This document shows, in pieces, positions 46,076-55,708 of a stretch of DNA of 64,000 bases. Source of the DNA: Maribacter sp044594925 (GTDB lineage Bacteria > Bacteroidota > Bacteroidia > Flavobacteriales > Flavobacteriaceae). The stretch covers positions 3,100,001 to 3,164,000 of the forward strand of contig NZ_CP138991.1 in NCBI RefSeq assembly GCF_044594925.1, read 5' to 3'. Under the pieces are notes generated by a model. The model was given only the letters and a program-made list of their open reading frames with translations. It was not told where the DNA came from and did not search any database. How positions within the stretch are numbered: the stretch's first letter is position 1; the number at the start of each line of letters is the position of its first letter. Position numbers and translations under genes: made by a program.

Positions 46076-47587
46076 CTAAGTCAACCTCTGAAGAGCCCTG
46101 TTTATTCTACCAATACTTTCCGATTTACCAATCAGACCCATAATATCAAATATATGTGGGCCCTTCATGTCGCCAACTAGCACAAGCCGTAACGGCGGCA
46201 TTACCTTGCCAAAGGATAGTTCTTTTTCGGCTATCCATTCTTTAATGATTTTTTCTGCGTTATGGGAGGTAAAATCATTTATAGATTCCAAAACAGCTCT
46301 CAATTCTTCCATAATAGCAGGTGTTCCTTCCTTCCATTGTTTCTTTACTGCTTTCTCATTATAATCGTTTGGTGACAGGAAGAAATAATCGCTCAAGTCC
46401 CAGAAATCAGAAACAAAAACCGCACGCTCTTTAATTAAAGCAACTACATCTTCTATATAATCGGGAGCAAAATTATTTTCAGTTGATTTCAATTTATCAT
46501 CGAGCTCGGCTCTAAATAATTTAGCAAGCCCCACATTATCCATAGCTTGAATATACTGCTGATTATACCATTTGGTTTTATCGGGGTCAAATCTCGCACC
46601 AGACTTGTTTACGCGCTCTAACGAGAAAGATGCTATCAACTCATCTAGACTAAATAGTTCTTGTTCCGTTCCTGGATTCCATCCTAGCAAAGCCAAAAAA
46701 TTAATTACCGCTTCGGGAAAATATCCTGCCTCTCTATAACCCGCAGCGTCTTTCCAAGAAAGCGGAAATACCGGAAACCCGCCTTTTTCTCCGTCTCTTT
46801 TACTAAGTTTTCCCTTACCCACTGGTTTCATTATCAGTGGTAAATGTGCAAATTCCGGAGCTTGCCACTCGAAAGCATCATATAACTGTTGGTGTAAAGC
46901 CAAAGATGGCAGCCATTCTTCTCCACGAATAACATGCGAAATTTCCATCAAATGGTCATCCACAATATTGGCCAAATGGTAAGTGGGCATTCCATCACTT
47001 TTGAACAACACCTTATCATCAAGCACGTTCGTGTCTATTTCAATAGTTCCCCGTATACTGTCATTAAGGTGAAGCTTTTCATCTGGTGGAGTTAAAAATC
47101 GAATGACGTAATCGTCTCCGGAATTCAATCGATTTTCCACAGCTTCGGGCATCATTGACAAGGAATTGTCCAGTTTTAGTCTATTATGCCAATTGTAAAT
47201 AAAGGTTTTACCCTTGGCTTCATGATCTTTACGGTGAAGGTCTAGTTTTTCGGCGGTGTCAAAGGCATAGTACGCTTTTCCTTTTGCTATGAGTTCCTCG
47301 GCATAGGCCTTGTACAAATGCTTTCTTTCACTTTGTCTGTACGGTCCAAAACCACCATCTTTTCCGACTCCTTCGTCAAAGGGAATTCCGCACCAATTTA
47401 ATGCGTTTACGATGTACGCTTCAGCACCTTCAACATATCTATTTTGGTCTGTATCCTCAATTCTAAGAATAAAATCGCCCTGATGCTTTTTAGCAAAAAG
47501 ATAATTGAATAATGCGGTGCGAACACCACCAATATGCAATGGTCCCGTAGGACTAGGAGCAAAACGAACACGTACTTTCTTTGTCAT
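46076..47587 (-). CDS. gltX: Glutamate--tRNA ligase
   Basis: A 503-residue class I synthetase: RFAPSPTGPLHIGGVRTALF at the N-terminus with the HIGG form of HIGH, and KGKLSKRDG as the KMSK motif. The C-terminal anticodon-binding domain is intact. Length is normal. It charges tRNA-Glu; with GlnRS also present it is probably the discriminating form. It follows alkB by 52 bp and has a candidate promoter element just before its ATG. Confidence 0.97.
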   Translation of the reverse strand: MTKKVRVRFAPSPTGPLHIGGVRTALFNYLFAKKHQGDFILRIEDTDQNRYVEGAEAYIVNALNWCGIPFDEGVGKDGGFGPYRQSERKHLYKAYAEELIAKGKAYYAFDTAEKLDLHRKDHEAKGKTFIYNWHNRLKLDNSLSMMPEAVENRLNSGDDYVIRFLTPPDEKLHLNDSIRGTIEIDTNVLDDKVLFKSDGMPTYHLANIVDDHLMEISHVIRGEEWLPSLALHQQLYDAFEWQAPEFAHLPLIMKPVGKGKLSKRDGEKGGFPVFPLSWKDAAGYREAGYFPEAVINFLALLGWNPGTEQELFSLDELIASFSLERVNKSGARFDPDKTKWYNQQYIQAMDNVGLAKLFRAELDDKLKSTENNFAPDYIEDVVALIKERAVFVSDFWDLSDYFFLSPNDYNEKAVKKQWKEGTPAIMEELRAVLESINDFTSHNAEKIIKEWIAEKELSFGKVMPPLRLVLVGDMKGPHIFDIMGLIGKSESIGRINRALQRLT

Positions 47588-47591
47588 GCCG

Positions 47592-47599
47592 CAAAGGTA
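47592..47599 (-). promoter_or_regulatory. Candidate -7 element of gltX
   Basis: Minus-strand TACCTTTG fits TANNTTTG and lies 4 bp before the ATG, so a transcript from here would be leaderless or nearly so. No -33 element seen. Confidence 0.35.
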
Positions 47600-47639
47600 T
47601 AAAAAGCGTATTAGCCTTAGGTAAGTTTAATCTTAGAAA

Positions 47640-48695
47640 TTAAGATACCTTCCCGTGTATTTTCATTTCTTCAGGTATCCTACTGTTCATAAGCTTAAAC
47701 CAAACAGGAGGAATGAAGGATAGTACCATAGAGGTAGGGTAGCCAAAGGGCATTTGAGGGGAAATATCGTGATAATCCAAAACCTGATATTTTTTAGAGG
47801 ATTTGTAGTGATGATCGCTATGTCTCGTTAATTCGTAAAGCACAATTCTTCCCATGACGTGATTACTGTTCCACGAATGCACTTCCCTAACCCTTTCGTA
47901 TCGACCAGAAGGCAATTTTTTCCGAAGTAGTCCGTAGTGCTCAATATAATTTACGGTTTCCAACATCAAAATTCCAATAATTCCAGAAGCAATAGCAATG
48001 AAAAGCCCTAGCGGACCAAAAAATAAATATAAAACTACAAAATAGACGGTCTGGCAGATTGTGTACCACAGCATATCGTTTTTTATAGAAAAAAAGGATT
48101 CTTCTTCTCGCCTCAATAGTTTTTCTTGAAGTTTCCATGCGCTCCAATACTGTCTAACGACCGAAGTAAACCAAAATGAATATACCGATTGGTTGTATTT
48201 TGCCGTTGCGGGGTCTTCAGCAGTAGCAGCTTGTGCATGATGTCCATAATTATGTTCTATGTAAAAATGCATGTAGTGAGAAGGTAGTAGTAATATCTTA
48301 GCTAGCGTACGTTCAGTTCTACTTTTTCTATGACCCAACTCATGTGCTACATTAATACCGTTTGTGCCTAATACTATTCCCATGGAAAGTGCAAATCCAA
48401 CCAGTTCAAAAGTTTCATAAGAATTTTTGGACACGTCATATACCAAATAAAGCAACAGTCCATAAACTATGGGTATATTTAAATAAAGCATCCAGTCAAA
48501 TAGTTTGCTTTTCTCCTTAGCATCCCTTTCTTTGCCCTTAATATTACTGATATCATGCGGTAATAACACTTCCAATATTGGTATACATACAAAGGCATAT
48601 ATGGGAGTAGAAAAACTCCAGTACCCTTGAAAATAAAAACCAATAAGGGTGGATATAGGTAATGATAAGGCCGCTATATACTTTAAATCCTTCAT
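47640..48695 (-). CDS. alkB: AlkB-type alkane 1-monooxygenase / fatty-acid-desaturase-like membrane di-iron enzyme
   Basis: A 351-residue integral membrane protein with about six spans and all histidine boxes of AlkB: HELGH (118-122), EHNYGHH (147-153), NYIEHYGL and RHSDHH. These eight-plus histidines bind two irons for terminal hydroxylation of n-alkanes (fatty acid or xylene hydroxylation in relatives). The NYIEHYG motif favours AlkB over simple desaturases. No rubredoxin gene is adjacent, so the electron donor is encoded elsewhere. It is unexpected beside gltX and suggests hydrocarbon or lipid use in a marine setting. Confidence 0.88.
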   Translation of the reverse strand: MKDLKYIAALSLPISTLIGFYFQGYWSFSTPIYAFVCIPILEVLLPHDISNIKGKERDAKEKSKLFDWMLYLNIPIVYGLLLYLVYDVSKNSYETFELVGFALSMGIVLGTNGINVAHELGHRKSRTERTLAKILLLPSHYMHFYIEHNYGHHAQAATAEDPATAKYNQSVYSFWFTSVVRQYWSAWKLQEKLLRREEESFFSIKNDMLWYTICQTVYFVVLYLFFGPLGLFIAIASGIIGILMLETVNYIEHYGLLRKKLPSGRYERVREVHSWNSNHVMGRIVLYELTRHSDHHYKSSKKYQVLDYHDISPQMPFGYPTSMVLSFIPPVWFKLMNSRIPEEMKIHGKVS

Positions 48696-48768
48696 CTGGA
48701 CGCTTTTAACAAATATTTCTAATCGAAAAATAAGATTACACCTATCTTGGTATTAAATATAATACAAA

Positions 48769-51700
48769 TTGCACACCTACCAGAACATACTACTTAAGCT
48801 TAACGAATTTATTCGGAAGCATTATACCCAAAAATTAATAAAAGGAGTGTTGCTCTTCTGTGCCTTGGGTCTACTTCTCTTTATCGCCATAATGGGTGTA
48901 GAATACGCATTGTGGCTTAGCTCGACCGGTCGTCTTATTTTGCTGCTTCTATTTATATCCGTTGAATTATTTTTACTTTTTAATTATATACTTACACCTC
49001 TATTTTACCTGTTCAAACTAAAAGGTGGTATCTCCGTAAAGGATGCCGCACAAATGATTGGCAAACATTTTCCAGACGTAGGGGACAAGTTATATAACCT
49101 TCTAGATTTAGCGGAAAACACGGAGAAAACAGAACTACTACTTGCCAGCATAGACCAGCGCTCCACACAATTAGGCCCCATTCCTTTTTCAAATGCAATT
49201 CAGTATAAGGATGCTTTCAAGTATGCCAAGTATGCAGCGATCCCTTTTTTGATTGCGGCTATTGTATACGTTTCCGGAAATTGGCAATCATTTTTTGGTT
49301 CCTATGAACGTGTTGTTAATTATGATTTGGCATACGAGCCACCAGCTCCTTTTACTTTTGAACTTTTGTCCAATAATTTAAAAGTGATTGAAAGTGAGCC
49401 TTTTACATTTCAAGTAACCACGAGCGGTGAAATTAAACCAGAAAACATCTACTTGGTTCTCAACGGAAAAGAAATACTCCTTCAAGAAGAAAAAGGAATT
49501 TATCGATACACGCTATCTCCTCCCATATTATCTGGGTCTTTTCGTTTTAGAGGAAACGAAGTAAGTTCAAGAGCGTATGTAATAGAAGCACTAAAGGCAC
49601 CGGCCATTATGGATTTTGAATTAGTTCTTAACTATCCGTCTTATCTTAATAAAAGTAGTGAGGTTCTAAAAAGTACGGGTAACGCCACTATACCAGAGGG
49701 GACCCATGTCACTTGGAACATACAAGGACAGCATACCGAAAAGATTAACTTAATTACAACAGACACGATTCTCCCTTTTAATAAAGAAATGAATGACTTT
49801 AGTTTTTCTAAGAGCATCTATGCGGACTTTCCGTATCAATTAACCACATCTAACAAAAACACCACTGACTATGAAAAATTGGATTACCGTTTTAAAATAA
49901 TAAAAGACGGTTACCCAACGATAAAAGTTATACAGGTTTTAGACTCCTTAGAGCCAAATCTTGCCTATTACACCGGTGAAGCTGCTGATGACTATGGCCT
50001 AAAAAGCGTTGACCTCGTCTATTATGAACGTGGAAAGGAGAAGGATACCAAACGCATCAACATTTCTAAGCCAAAAAGTGGTTTTAACCAATTTTATTAT
50101 ACCTACCCTTCCGGACTGGAAATAGAAGCAGGAAAGGACTACGAGTATTATTTTGTAACTACAGATAATGATGGTCTACATAAAGGGAAATCTACTAAAA
50201 GTCAAGTATTTAGCCGCAGGCTTTTAGATGATAACCAATTAAAGAACAAAGATTTAGAGTCCCAACAGTCCTTGATAAATGACTTGGACAAGTCCTTGGA
50301 AAAAGTGAAAGAGCAAAAAGATGCGCTTCAAGAGCTAAACAAAACACAAAAAGAGAAGAATAGCCTAAACTTTAATGATCAAAACCAAGTAAAAGATTTC
50401 TTACAAAAACAAGAGCGCCAAGAAGAGCTCATGCAAAAATTCAGTAAAGAACTGAAAGAAAACTTAAATAAAGGGGACAAGGACGACAAGTTGAATCAGC
50501 TTCTGCGCGAACGACTAGAACGCCAAGAATTAGCGGCAAAAAAGAATCAAAAACTACTAGAGGAACTGAACAAAGTCGCTGAAAAAATAAACAAAGAAGA
50601 GTTGGTAAAGCGTTTAGAGGAGTTGGGTAAAAAACAGCAAAACTCCGAACGTAGCTTAGAACAATTATTAGAGCTCACTAAAAGATACTATGTAACGGAG
50701 AAAGCCTCCCAATTAGCAACCGACCTAAAGAACCTTTCGGAAAAACAAAGAAAACTATCAGAGACGGATGTAAAAAAAGAAAATAGCTTCCAAAAACAAA
50801 GGGAATTGAATAAAGAGTTCGAACAAATTGCAAAAGAGCTCGAAGAATTACAAAAAGACAACGCCGAATTAAAAAAGCCAATTGACCTACAGGTAAACGA
50901 CACTAAAAAACAAGGAGTAAAAGAGAATCAAAAAAAGGCCTTGGAGGAAATTAAAAAAACTACTGAACAATCAGATAATAGCAATGATAACAAGGAAAAA
51001 TCGGCTTCCGATGCCCAGAAAAATCAAAAATCTGCCTCAGAGAAAATGAAAGAAATGAGTGAAGAGCTTAGTGCATCTGCCACTAGCGGTGGGGGTGGAG
51101 GTTCTTCCGTGGCAGAAGATGCCGAAATGCTGCGCCAAATCCTTGATAATCTGATTATTTTCTCTTTTAAACAAGAAGCTTTATTTGACCAACTAAGTTC
51201 TAGACAAGAAGAAGACGCTTCTCAGTATGCCAAAACAGTTCGCAATCAAAAGGAGTTAAGAGGTTTGTTCGAACACGTAGATGATAGCCTATTTGCGCTA
51301 TCCCTTCGCCAAGCAGAACTCTCAGAGTTTGTAAATGAGCAGATTACAGAGGTCTATTACAACATAGACAAGTCCTTGGAGAGTATGGCAGATGGACAAA
51401 TATACCAAGGAGTATCCTATCAAAAATATGTGCTTACCGCTTCTAATAACCTTGCCGATTTTCTGGCCAACGTAATGGATAATATGAACCAAAGCATGCA
51501 AATGGGCAAGGGCCAAGGAGACAGCCAAGGCGGTTTTCAGTTACCTGATATCATTAAAGGGCAAGAATCCCTAGGTGAGAAAATGGGTAAATCCGGAAAA
51601 CAAGGACAAAGTGGCGAAAAGGGGAGTGGAAAACAAGGACAGCAAGGAGAAGCAGGGAAAGAAGGAGCAGGAAAAGAGGGTAAAGGAAAGCAGGGACAAG

Positions 51701-52245
51701 GTGGTGAGCAGGGCGAGGGAAAAGGAGGTAAGAACGGAGAGGGACAAGATGGCCAAGGTGAAGGTGGTTCCAAACAAGGAAAAGGCAATGGTAATGGTGG
51801 CTCTGGAAATCAAGGACTTTCAGAAGACGAATTACAGGAAATCTATGAGATTTACCAAGAACAACAGCGCATCCGCCAAGAGCTAGAACAACAATTAGAG
51901 AACATGATCAATTCAGGTGACCGAAAATTGGGAGAAAAGTTAATCCGTCAAATGGAAGACTTTGAGAATGATTTACTCGAAAACGGCATCACACAACGCA
52001 CTATCAATAAAGCAAATACCATTCAGTATGAACTGCTCAAACTAGAGAATGCGGCTTTAAAACAAGGACAGAAATCAGAACGCGAGAGTAGTACCAACCT
52101 AAAGGACTTTTCCAACCCTATAACCACTAAGCCCTCATTATTAGATAATTATCGTAACGAAGTAGAGATTTTAAACAGACAAGCATTACCTTTGCGCCAA
52201 AATTTTCAAAACAAGGTAAAAGCATACTTTAAAGGCGATGATTAA
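48769..52245 (+). CDS. DUF4175 family membrane protein, TTG start
   Basis: A 1158-residue protein of the DUF4175 family. Membrane spans are at about 24-46, 54-78 and 152-170. A beta-rich extracytoplasmic region runs to about 480, a Lys/Glu/Gln-rich coiled coil to about 720 (491-721), and a Gly/Gln/Lys low-complexity tract at about 911-1016. The start must be TTG: an in-frame TAA lies 9 bp upstream and no ATG occurs before the conserved NILLKLNEFIRKHYTQ segment. It overlaps ybeY by 8 bases. Function unknown; a surface or envelope role is likely from topology. Confidence 0.85.
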   Translation: MHTYQNILLKLNEFIRKHYTQKLIKGVLLFCALGLLLFIAIMGVEYALWLSSTGRLILLLLFISVELFLLFNYILTPLFYLFKLKGGISVKDAAQMIGKHFPDVGDKLYNLLDLAENTEKTELLLASIDQRSTQLGPIPFSNAIQYKDAFKYAKYAAIPFLIAAIVYVSGNWQSFFGSYERVVNYDLAYEPPAPFTFELLSNNLKVIESEPFTFQVTTSGEIKPENIYLVLNGKEILLQEEKGIYRYTLSPPILSGSFRFRGNEVSSRAYVIEALKAPAIMDFELVLNYPSYLNKSSEVLKSTGNATIPEGTHVTWNIQGQHTEKINLITTDTILPFNKEMNDFSFSKSIYADFPYQLTTSNKNTTDYEKLDYRFKIIKDGYPTIKVIQVLDSLEPNLAYYTGEAADDYGLKSVDLVYYERGKEKDTKRINISKPKSGFNQFYYTYPSGLEIEAGKDYEYYFVTTDNDGLHKGKSTKSQVFSRRLLDDNQLKNKDLESQQSLINDLDKSLEKVKEQKDALQELNKTQKEKNSLNFNDQNQVKDFLQKQERQEELMQKFSKELKENLNKGDKDDKLNQLLRERLERQELAAKKNQKLLEELNKVAEKINKEELVKRLEELGKKQQNSERSLEQLLELTKRYYVTEKASQLATDLKNLSEKQRKLSETDVKKENSFQKQRELNKEFEQIAKELEELQKDNAELKKPIDLQVNDTKKQGVKENQKKALEEIKKTTEQSDNSNDNKEKSASDAQKNQKSASEKMKEMSEELSASATSGGGGGSSVAEDAEMLRQILDNLIIFSFKQEALFDQLSSRQEEDASQYAKTVRNQKELRGLFEHVDDSLFALSLRQAELSEFVNEQITEVYYNIDKSLESMADGQIYQGVSYQKYVLTASNNLADFLANVMDNMNQSMQMGKGQGDSQGGFQLPDIIKGQESLGEKMGKSGKQGQSGEKGSGKQGQQGEAGKEGAGKEGKGKQGQGGEQGEGKGGKNGEGQDGQGEGGSKQGKGNGNGGSGNQGLSEDELQEIYEIYQEQQRIRQELEQQLENMINSGDRKLGEKLIRQMEDFENDLLENGITQRTINKANTIQYELLKLENAALKQGQKSERESSTNLKDFSNPITTKPSLLDNYRNEVEILNRQALPLRQNFQNKVKAYFKGDD

Positions 52246-52657
52246 CTTTCACTACGAGCTAGATTTTGCATTAAAGAATCCGAACAGATACGCATCTTGG
52301 ATAAAGGATATTTGCCTTTCGGAGAATGCCGTTGCGAAAGAACTAAATTATATTTTCTGTAACGACAACTATCTTATAGAAATCAACAGAAAATATTTAA
52401 ATCATGATAATTATACCGACATCATCACCTTTGATTATACGGAAGATACCTTTGTGTCTGGAGACATTTATATTTCTATTGAACGTGTGGCAGAAAACAG
52501 TTTAACTTATGCTGTTTCGCTTGAGAATGAATTATTACGAGTAATGGCGCATGGTGTGCTTCATCTTTTGGGTTATCAAGATAAAGGTGATGATGCCGTT
52601 GCGCTGATGAGAAAAAAGGAAGAAGAAAAAATAAATCTGTTCCACGTGGAACAGTAG
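52238..52657 (+). CDS. ybeY: Endoribonuclease YbeY (rRNA maturation)
   Basis: A 139-residue YbeY (UPF0054) protein involved in 16S rRNA 3' processing and ribosome quality control. The metal motif reads HGVLHLLGYQD: the first two histidines are present but the third ligand (usually His, GYDH) is Asp. The protein ends FHVEQ because a perfect parS palindrome (52638-52653) lies inside its last codons. It overlaps DUF4175 by 8 bases and precedes mnmG by 6 bp. Confidence 0.92.
   Translation: MINFHYELDFALKNPNRYASWIKDICLSENAVAKELNYIFCNDNYLIEINRKYLNHDNYTDIITFDYTEDTFVSGDIYISIERVAENSLTYAVSLENELLRVMAHGVLHLLGYQDKGDDAVALMRKKEEEKINLFHVEQ
52638..52653. promoter_or_regulatory. parS: ParB-binding parS site (within ybeY 3' end)
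   Basis: TGTTCCACGTGGAACA is a perfect 16-bp palindrome matching the parS consensus TGTTNCACGTGNAACA. It lies in coding sequence (codons for FHVEQ). ParB binding here would mark the origin-proximal domain for segregation. Confidence 0.85.
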
Positions 52658-52663
52658 TAAGAT

Positions 52664-54532
52664 ATGTTTGGAGAAAATTACGATGTTATAGTAGTAGGAG
52701 GTGGGCATGCCGGCGCTGAAGCGGCAGCAGCTGCGGCCAATATGGGTTCGAAAACCCTTTTAGTGACCATGAATCTACAGACAATTGGTCAAATGTCTTG
52801 CAATCCTGCCATGGGTGGAATTGCAAAAGGGCAAATAGTACGAGAGATTGATGCGCTGGGTGGTTATAGCGGTATCGTTACCGATAAATCTGCTATACAA
52901 TTTAAAATGCTTAACAAATCCAAAGGTCCGGCAATGTGGAGCCCAAGAGCTCAGAATGACAGAATGCGATTCGCTGAAGAATGGCGTCTAGCTTTGGAGA
53001 ACACTCCCAATGTTGACTTCTACCAGGAAATGGTCTCCGGGCTTCTAGTCGAAGGTGACAAAATCGTTGGAGTCAAAACTTCTCTAGGCATTGACATCAA
53101 AGGAAAAGCAGTAGTACTCACTAATGGCACCTTTTTAAATGGTTTGATACATATAGGTGAAAAGCAATTTGGTGGTGGCCGTTCCGGAGAGAAAGCTGCT
53201 ACAGGAATAACGGAACAACTTACTACGCTTGGTTTTGAAAGTGGCCGAATGAAGACTGGAACTCCGCCCAGAGTAGATGGACGTTCCTTGGACTACTCCA
53301 AAATGATAATACAACCAGGGGACGCCATACCCGAAAAATTCTCCTACACCCCAACTATCCCTTTAGCAACACAGCGCGACTGTCATATGACACACACCAG
53401 TAAATTAGTACATGATTTGCTTAGGGAAGGTTTCGATCGTTCACCAATGTTCAATGGTCGTATTAAAAGTATTGGACCTCGATACTGCCCTTCCATTGAA
53501 GATAAAATCAACAGATTCGCCGATAAGGATAGTCATCAAATGTTCATTGAACCAGAGGGCTGGAATACTGTAGAGGTATATGTCAATGGGTTTTCAACTT
53601 CTTTACCGGAAGATGTTCAATTCAAAGCCCTGCGTTCTGTAATTGGTTTTGAAAAAGTAAAATTCTTTAGACCTGGTTATGCCATTGAATATGACTATTT
53701 CCCGCCAACTCAACTTAAACATACCTTAGAGACTAAACTCATCGCTAATTTATATTTCGCAGGCCAAATAAACGGCACGACCGGTTATGAAGAAGCAGCC
53801 TCACAAGGTTTAATGGCTGGAATAAATGCTCACCTAAAAATTAATGAAAAGGAAAGTTTTATTCTAAAAAGAGACGAAGCCTATATCGGAGTACTTATAG
53901 ATGATCTTATTACAAAAGGAACAGAAGAACCTTACCGCATGTTTACCTCCCGTGCTGAATACAGAACCTTGTTAAGACAGGATAATGCGGATTTAAGACT
54001 AACGCCAAAAGGTTTTGAATTAGGACTTGCATCTAAGAAACGCATGATTCGCATGGAAGAGAAATTAAGCAAGTCAAAACAGTTTGTGAAATTCTTCAAA
54101 GAAACAAGTGTCTTACCAGAAGACATTAATCCAATACTAGAGAGCGTTTCATCTGCAGTTGTAAAACAATCCGATAAAATGTTCAAAGCGTTATCCAGAC
54201 CAAAGATTACTATGGAGCATATGTTACAACTTGAACCCGTGTCCGATTTTGTTAAAACCAACCAATTGGATAGAGAAATCTTAGAGCAGACTGAAGTACA
54301 GGTAAAATATGCAGGGTACATTGCCAAGGATAAACTTAACGCAGACAAACTTCATCGTTTAGAATCGGTTAAAATTCCCAACAACTTCGACTACACCAAA
54401 TTAAAATCCCTATCCTATGAAGCTCGAGAAAAATTGACAAACATTCAACCGGTCACCATATCACAGGCGTCAAGAATAAGCGGGGTTACACCAAGTGATA
54501 TCAGTGTGCTTTTAGTTTTTCTAGGAAGATAA
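52664..54532 (+). CDS. mnmG: tRNA uridine-5-carboxymethylaminomethyl modification enzyme MnmG
   Basis: A 622-residue FAD-dependent enzyme (GidA) that with MnmE installs cmnm5 at the wobble U34 of certain tRNAs. The FAD motif GGGHAGAEAA is at 12-21, and MSCNPAMGGIAKGQIV and the GTFLNGLIHIGE block are classical. Length matches the usual 620-630. In many bacteria gidA lies next to the replication origin; here it is bracketed by two parS sites. It ends just before the second parS and a terminator. Confidence 0.97.
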   Translation: MFGENYDVIVVGGGHAGAEAAAAAANMGSKTLLVTMNLQTIGQMSCNPAMGGIAKGQIVREIDALGGYSGIVTDKSAIQFKMLNKSKGPAMWSPRAQNDRMRFAEEWRLALENTPNVDFYQEMVSGLLVEGDKIVGVKTSLGIDIKGKAVVLTNGTFLNGLIHIGEKQFGGGRSGEKAATGITEQLTTLGFESGRMKTGTPPRVDGRSLDYSKMIIQPGDAIPEKFSYTPTIPLATQRDCHMTHTSKLVHDLLREGFDRSPMFNGRIKSIGPRYCPSIEDKINRFADKDSHQMFIEPEGWNTVEVYVNGFSTSLPEDVQFKALRSVIGFEKVKFFRPGYAIEYDYFPPTQLKHTLETKLIANLYFAGQINGTTGYEEAASQGLMAGINAHLKINEKESFILKRDEAYIGVLIDDLITKGTEEPYRMFTSRAEYRTLLRQDNADLRLTPKGFELGLASKKRMIRMEEKLSKSKQFVKFFKETSVLPEDINPILESVSSAVVKQSDKMFKALSRPKITMEHMLQLEPVSDFVKTNQLDREILEQTEVQVKYAGYIAKDKLNADKLHRLESVKIPNNFDYTKLKSLSYEAREKLTNIQPVTISQASRISGVTPSDISVLLVFLGR

Positions 54533-54540
54533 TACAAGAT

Positions 54541-54556
54541 CGTTCCACGTGGAACA
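54541..54556. promoter_or_regulatory. parS: ParB-binding parS site (downstream of mnmG)
   Basis: CGTTCCACGTGGAACA differs from the perfect parS palindrome only at its first base. It starts 9 bp after the mnmG stop and 1,903 bp from the first site. Confidence 0.82.
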
Positions 54557-54560
54557 TTAT

Positions 54561-54595
54561 AAAAAAACCGTCTTCTACAAAGACGGTTTTTTTTT
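54561..54595 (+). terminator. Terminator of DUF4175-ybeY-mnmG
   Basis: CCGTCTT/AAGACGG stem (54568-54574 with 54580-54586), 5-nt loop, A7 before and T9 after it. It directly follows the parS site. Confidence 0.88.
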
Positions 54596-54642
54596 GTCCT
54601 GTAAATAACTGAACTTTCAACTCGAATTCTTAAACCCCACTA

Positions 54643-55467
54643 ATGGAAACCTATATTAAAACTAAAGACTACTTCCTCACCGGAGAACAGTTCCAGTTAA
54701 AATATAAGGCAGATCTCGACATGTTGGTCACAACACCTCAACCAGAAAATCTGCATAAATATTACCAAAGTGATAGCTACATTTCACATACCGACGCTAA
54801 TAAAACCTTACTAGATAAAGTTTACTCCTATGTAAAAAAATATACAACATATAAAAAAATAAGACTTCTTGAACACCTAAACACTTCTTCCAAAACCATT
54901 CTTGACATTGGAGCAGGCACAGGTGAATTTCTAAAAGTTATCTCTAAAAAAAATTGGACCACTCAAGGTATTGAACCAAACATCACAGCTCGTACCATCG
55001 CGGAAAGCAAAGGAGTTTATCTAAAAAATTCAATCACCGAAATTACCACTAAATCAGATGTCATAACACTTTGGCATGTCCTAGAACATCTTCCAGATTT
55101 AGATAATCAGATAAAAGGTTTCACGAGGCAACTGAAAAAAAACGGCTTCCTCATTATAGCCGTACCCAATTACAAATCATATGATGCTAACAAATACAAA
55201 TCCCATTGGGCCGCATATGACACACCAAGACATCTCTGGCATTTCTCTCAGAAGTCTATAACCAAAATTTTTAAACCTTATGGCTACACACTTACCAAAA
55301 CTGTCCCCATGTATTTCGACTCCTTTTATGTTTCCATCCTATCGGAAAAATATAAACATGGACGCCCTAATTATTTTCGTGCATTTTTGACCGGATTAGT
55401 TTCTAACATTAGCGCTTTCTTCAACGGTGAATACTCCTCCATTATATACGTACTTCAAAAACGATAA
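54643..55467 (+). CDS. Class I SAM-dependent methyltransferase
   Basis: A 274-residue cytoplasmic protein. SAM motif I is ILDIGAGTGEF (86-96), acidic IEPN at the end of beta-2, and TLWHVLEHLPD as motif IV/post-I, all typical of the Methyltransf_23/12 group. The C-terminal part (about 190-274) contains DTPRHLWHFS, common in sugar- or lipid-modifying members. Substrate unknown. Single gene after a terminator; the A/T-rich codon use does not differ clearly from its neighbours. Confidence 0.88.
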   Translation: METYIKTKDYFLTGEQFQLKYKADLDMLVTTPQPENLHKYYQSDSYISHTDANKTLLDKVYSYVKKYTTYKKIRLLEHLNTSSKTILDIGAGTGEFLKVISKKNWTTQGIEPNITARTIAESKGVYLKNSITEITTKSDVITLWHVLEHLPDLDNQIKGFTRQLKKNGFLIIAVPNYKSYDANKYKSHWAAYDTPRHLWHFSQKSITKIFKPYGYTLTKTVPMYFDSFYVSILSEKYKHGRPNYFRAFLTGLVSNISAFFNGEYSSIIYVLQKR

Positions 55468-55678
55468 AATCCACTATAAAGCACCTCAACATCTTTATTC
55501 GCTATTCTCTATATATAACTATTCTTTATAAGTAAAACGCTCTTAAAAACGCTCTATGAAGACCTATTATATTGATATTCTCTATTTATTCTGTTCTGAA
55601 TATCAAAATTTTCTATAATGTATAAATAAGCTCTTCCTAGTTTATACAAAGAAATAGCTACTATACAGAAACCTTTAC

Positions 55679-55686
55679 TATTTTTG
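55679..55686 (+). promoter_or_regulatory. Candidate -7 element of the OmpH gene
   Basis: TATTTTTG fits TANNTTTG and lies 22 bp before the ATG at 55709. The rest of the 241-bp gap from 55468 shows no gene. Confidence 0.4.
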
Positions 55687-55708
55687 CTCAACTAAAATTT
55701 CAATTCTA

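Noticed and set aside
51537..51886. Overlapping frames in the DUF4175 low-complexity region, including a Pro/Cys/Phe-rich one
   Set aside because: They arise from the purine-rich repeat composition of the real gene.
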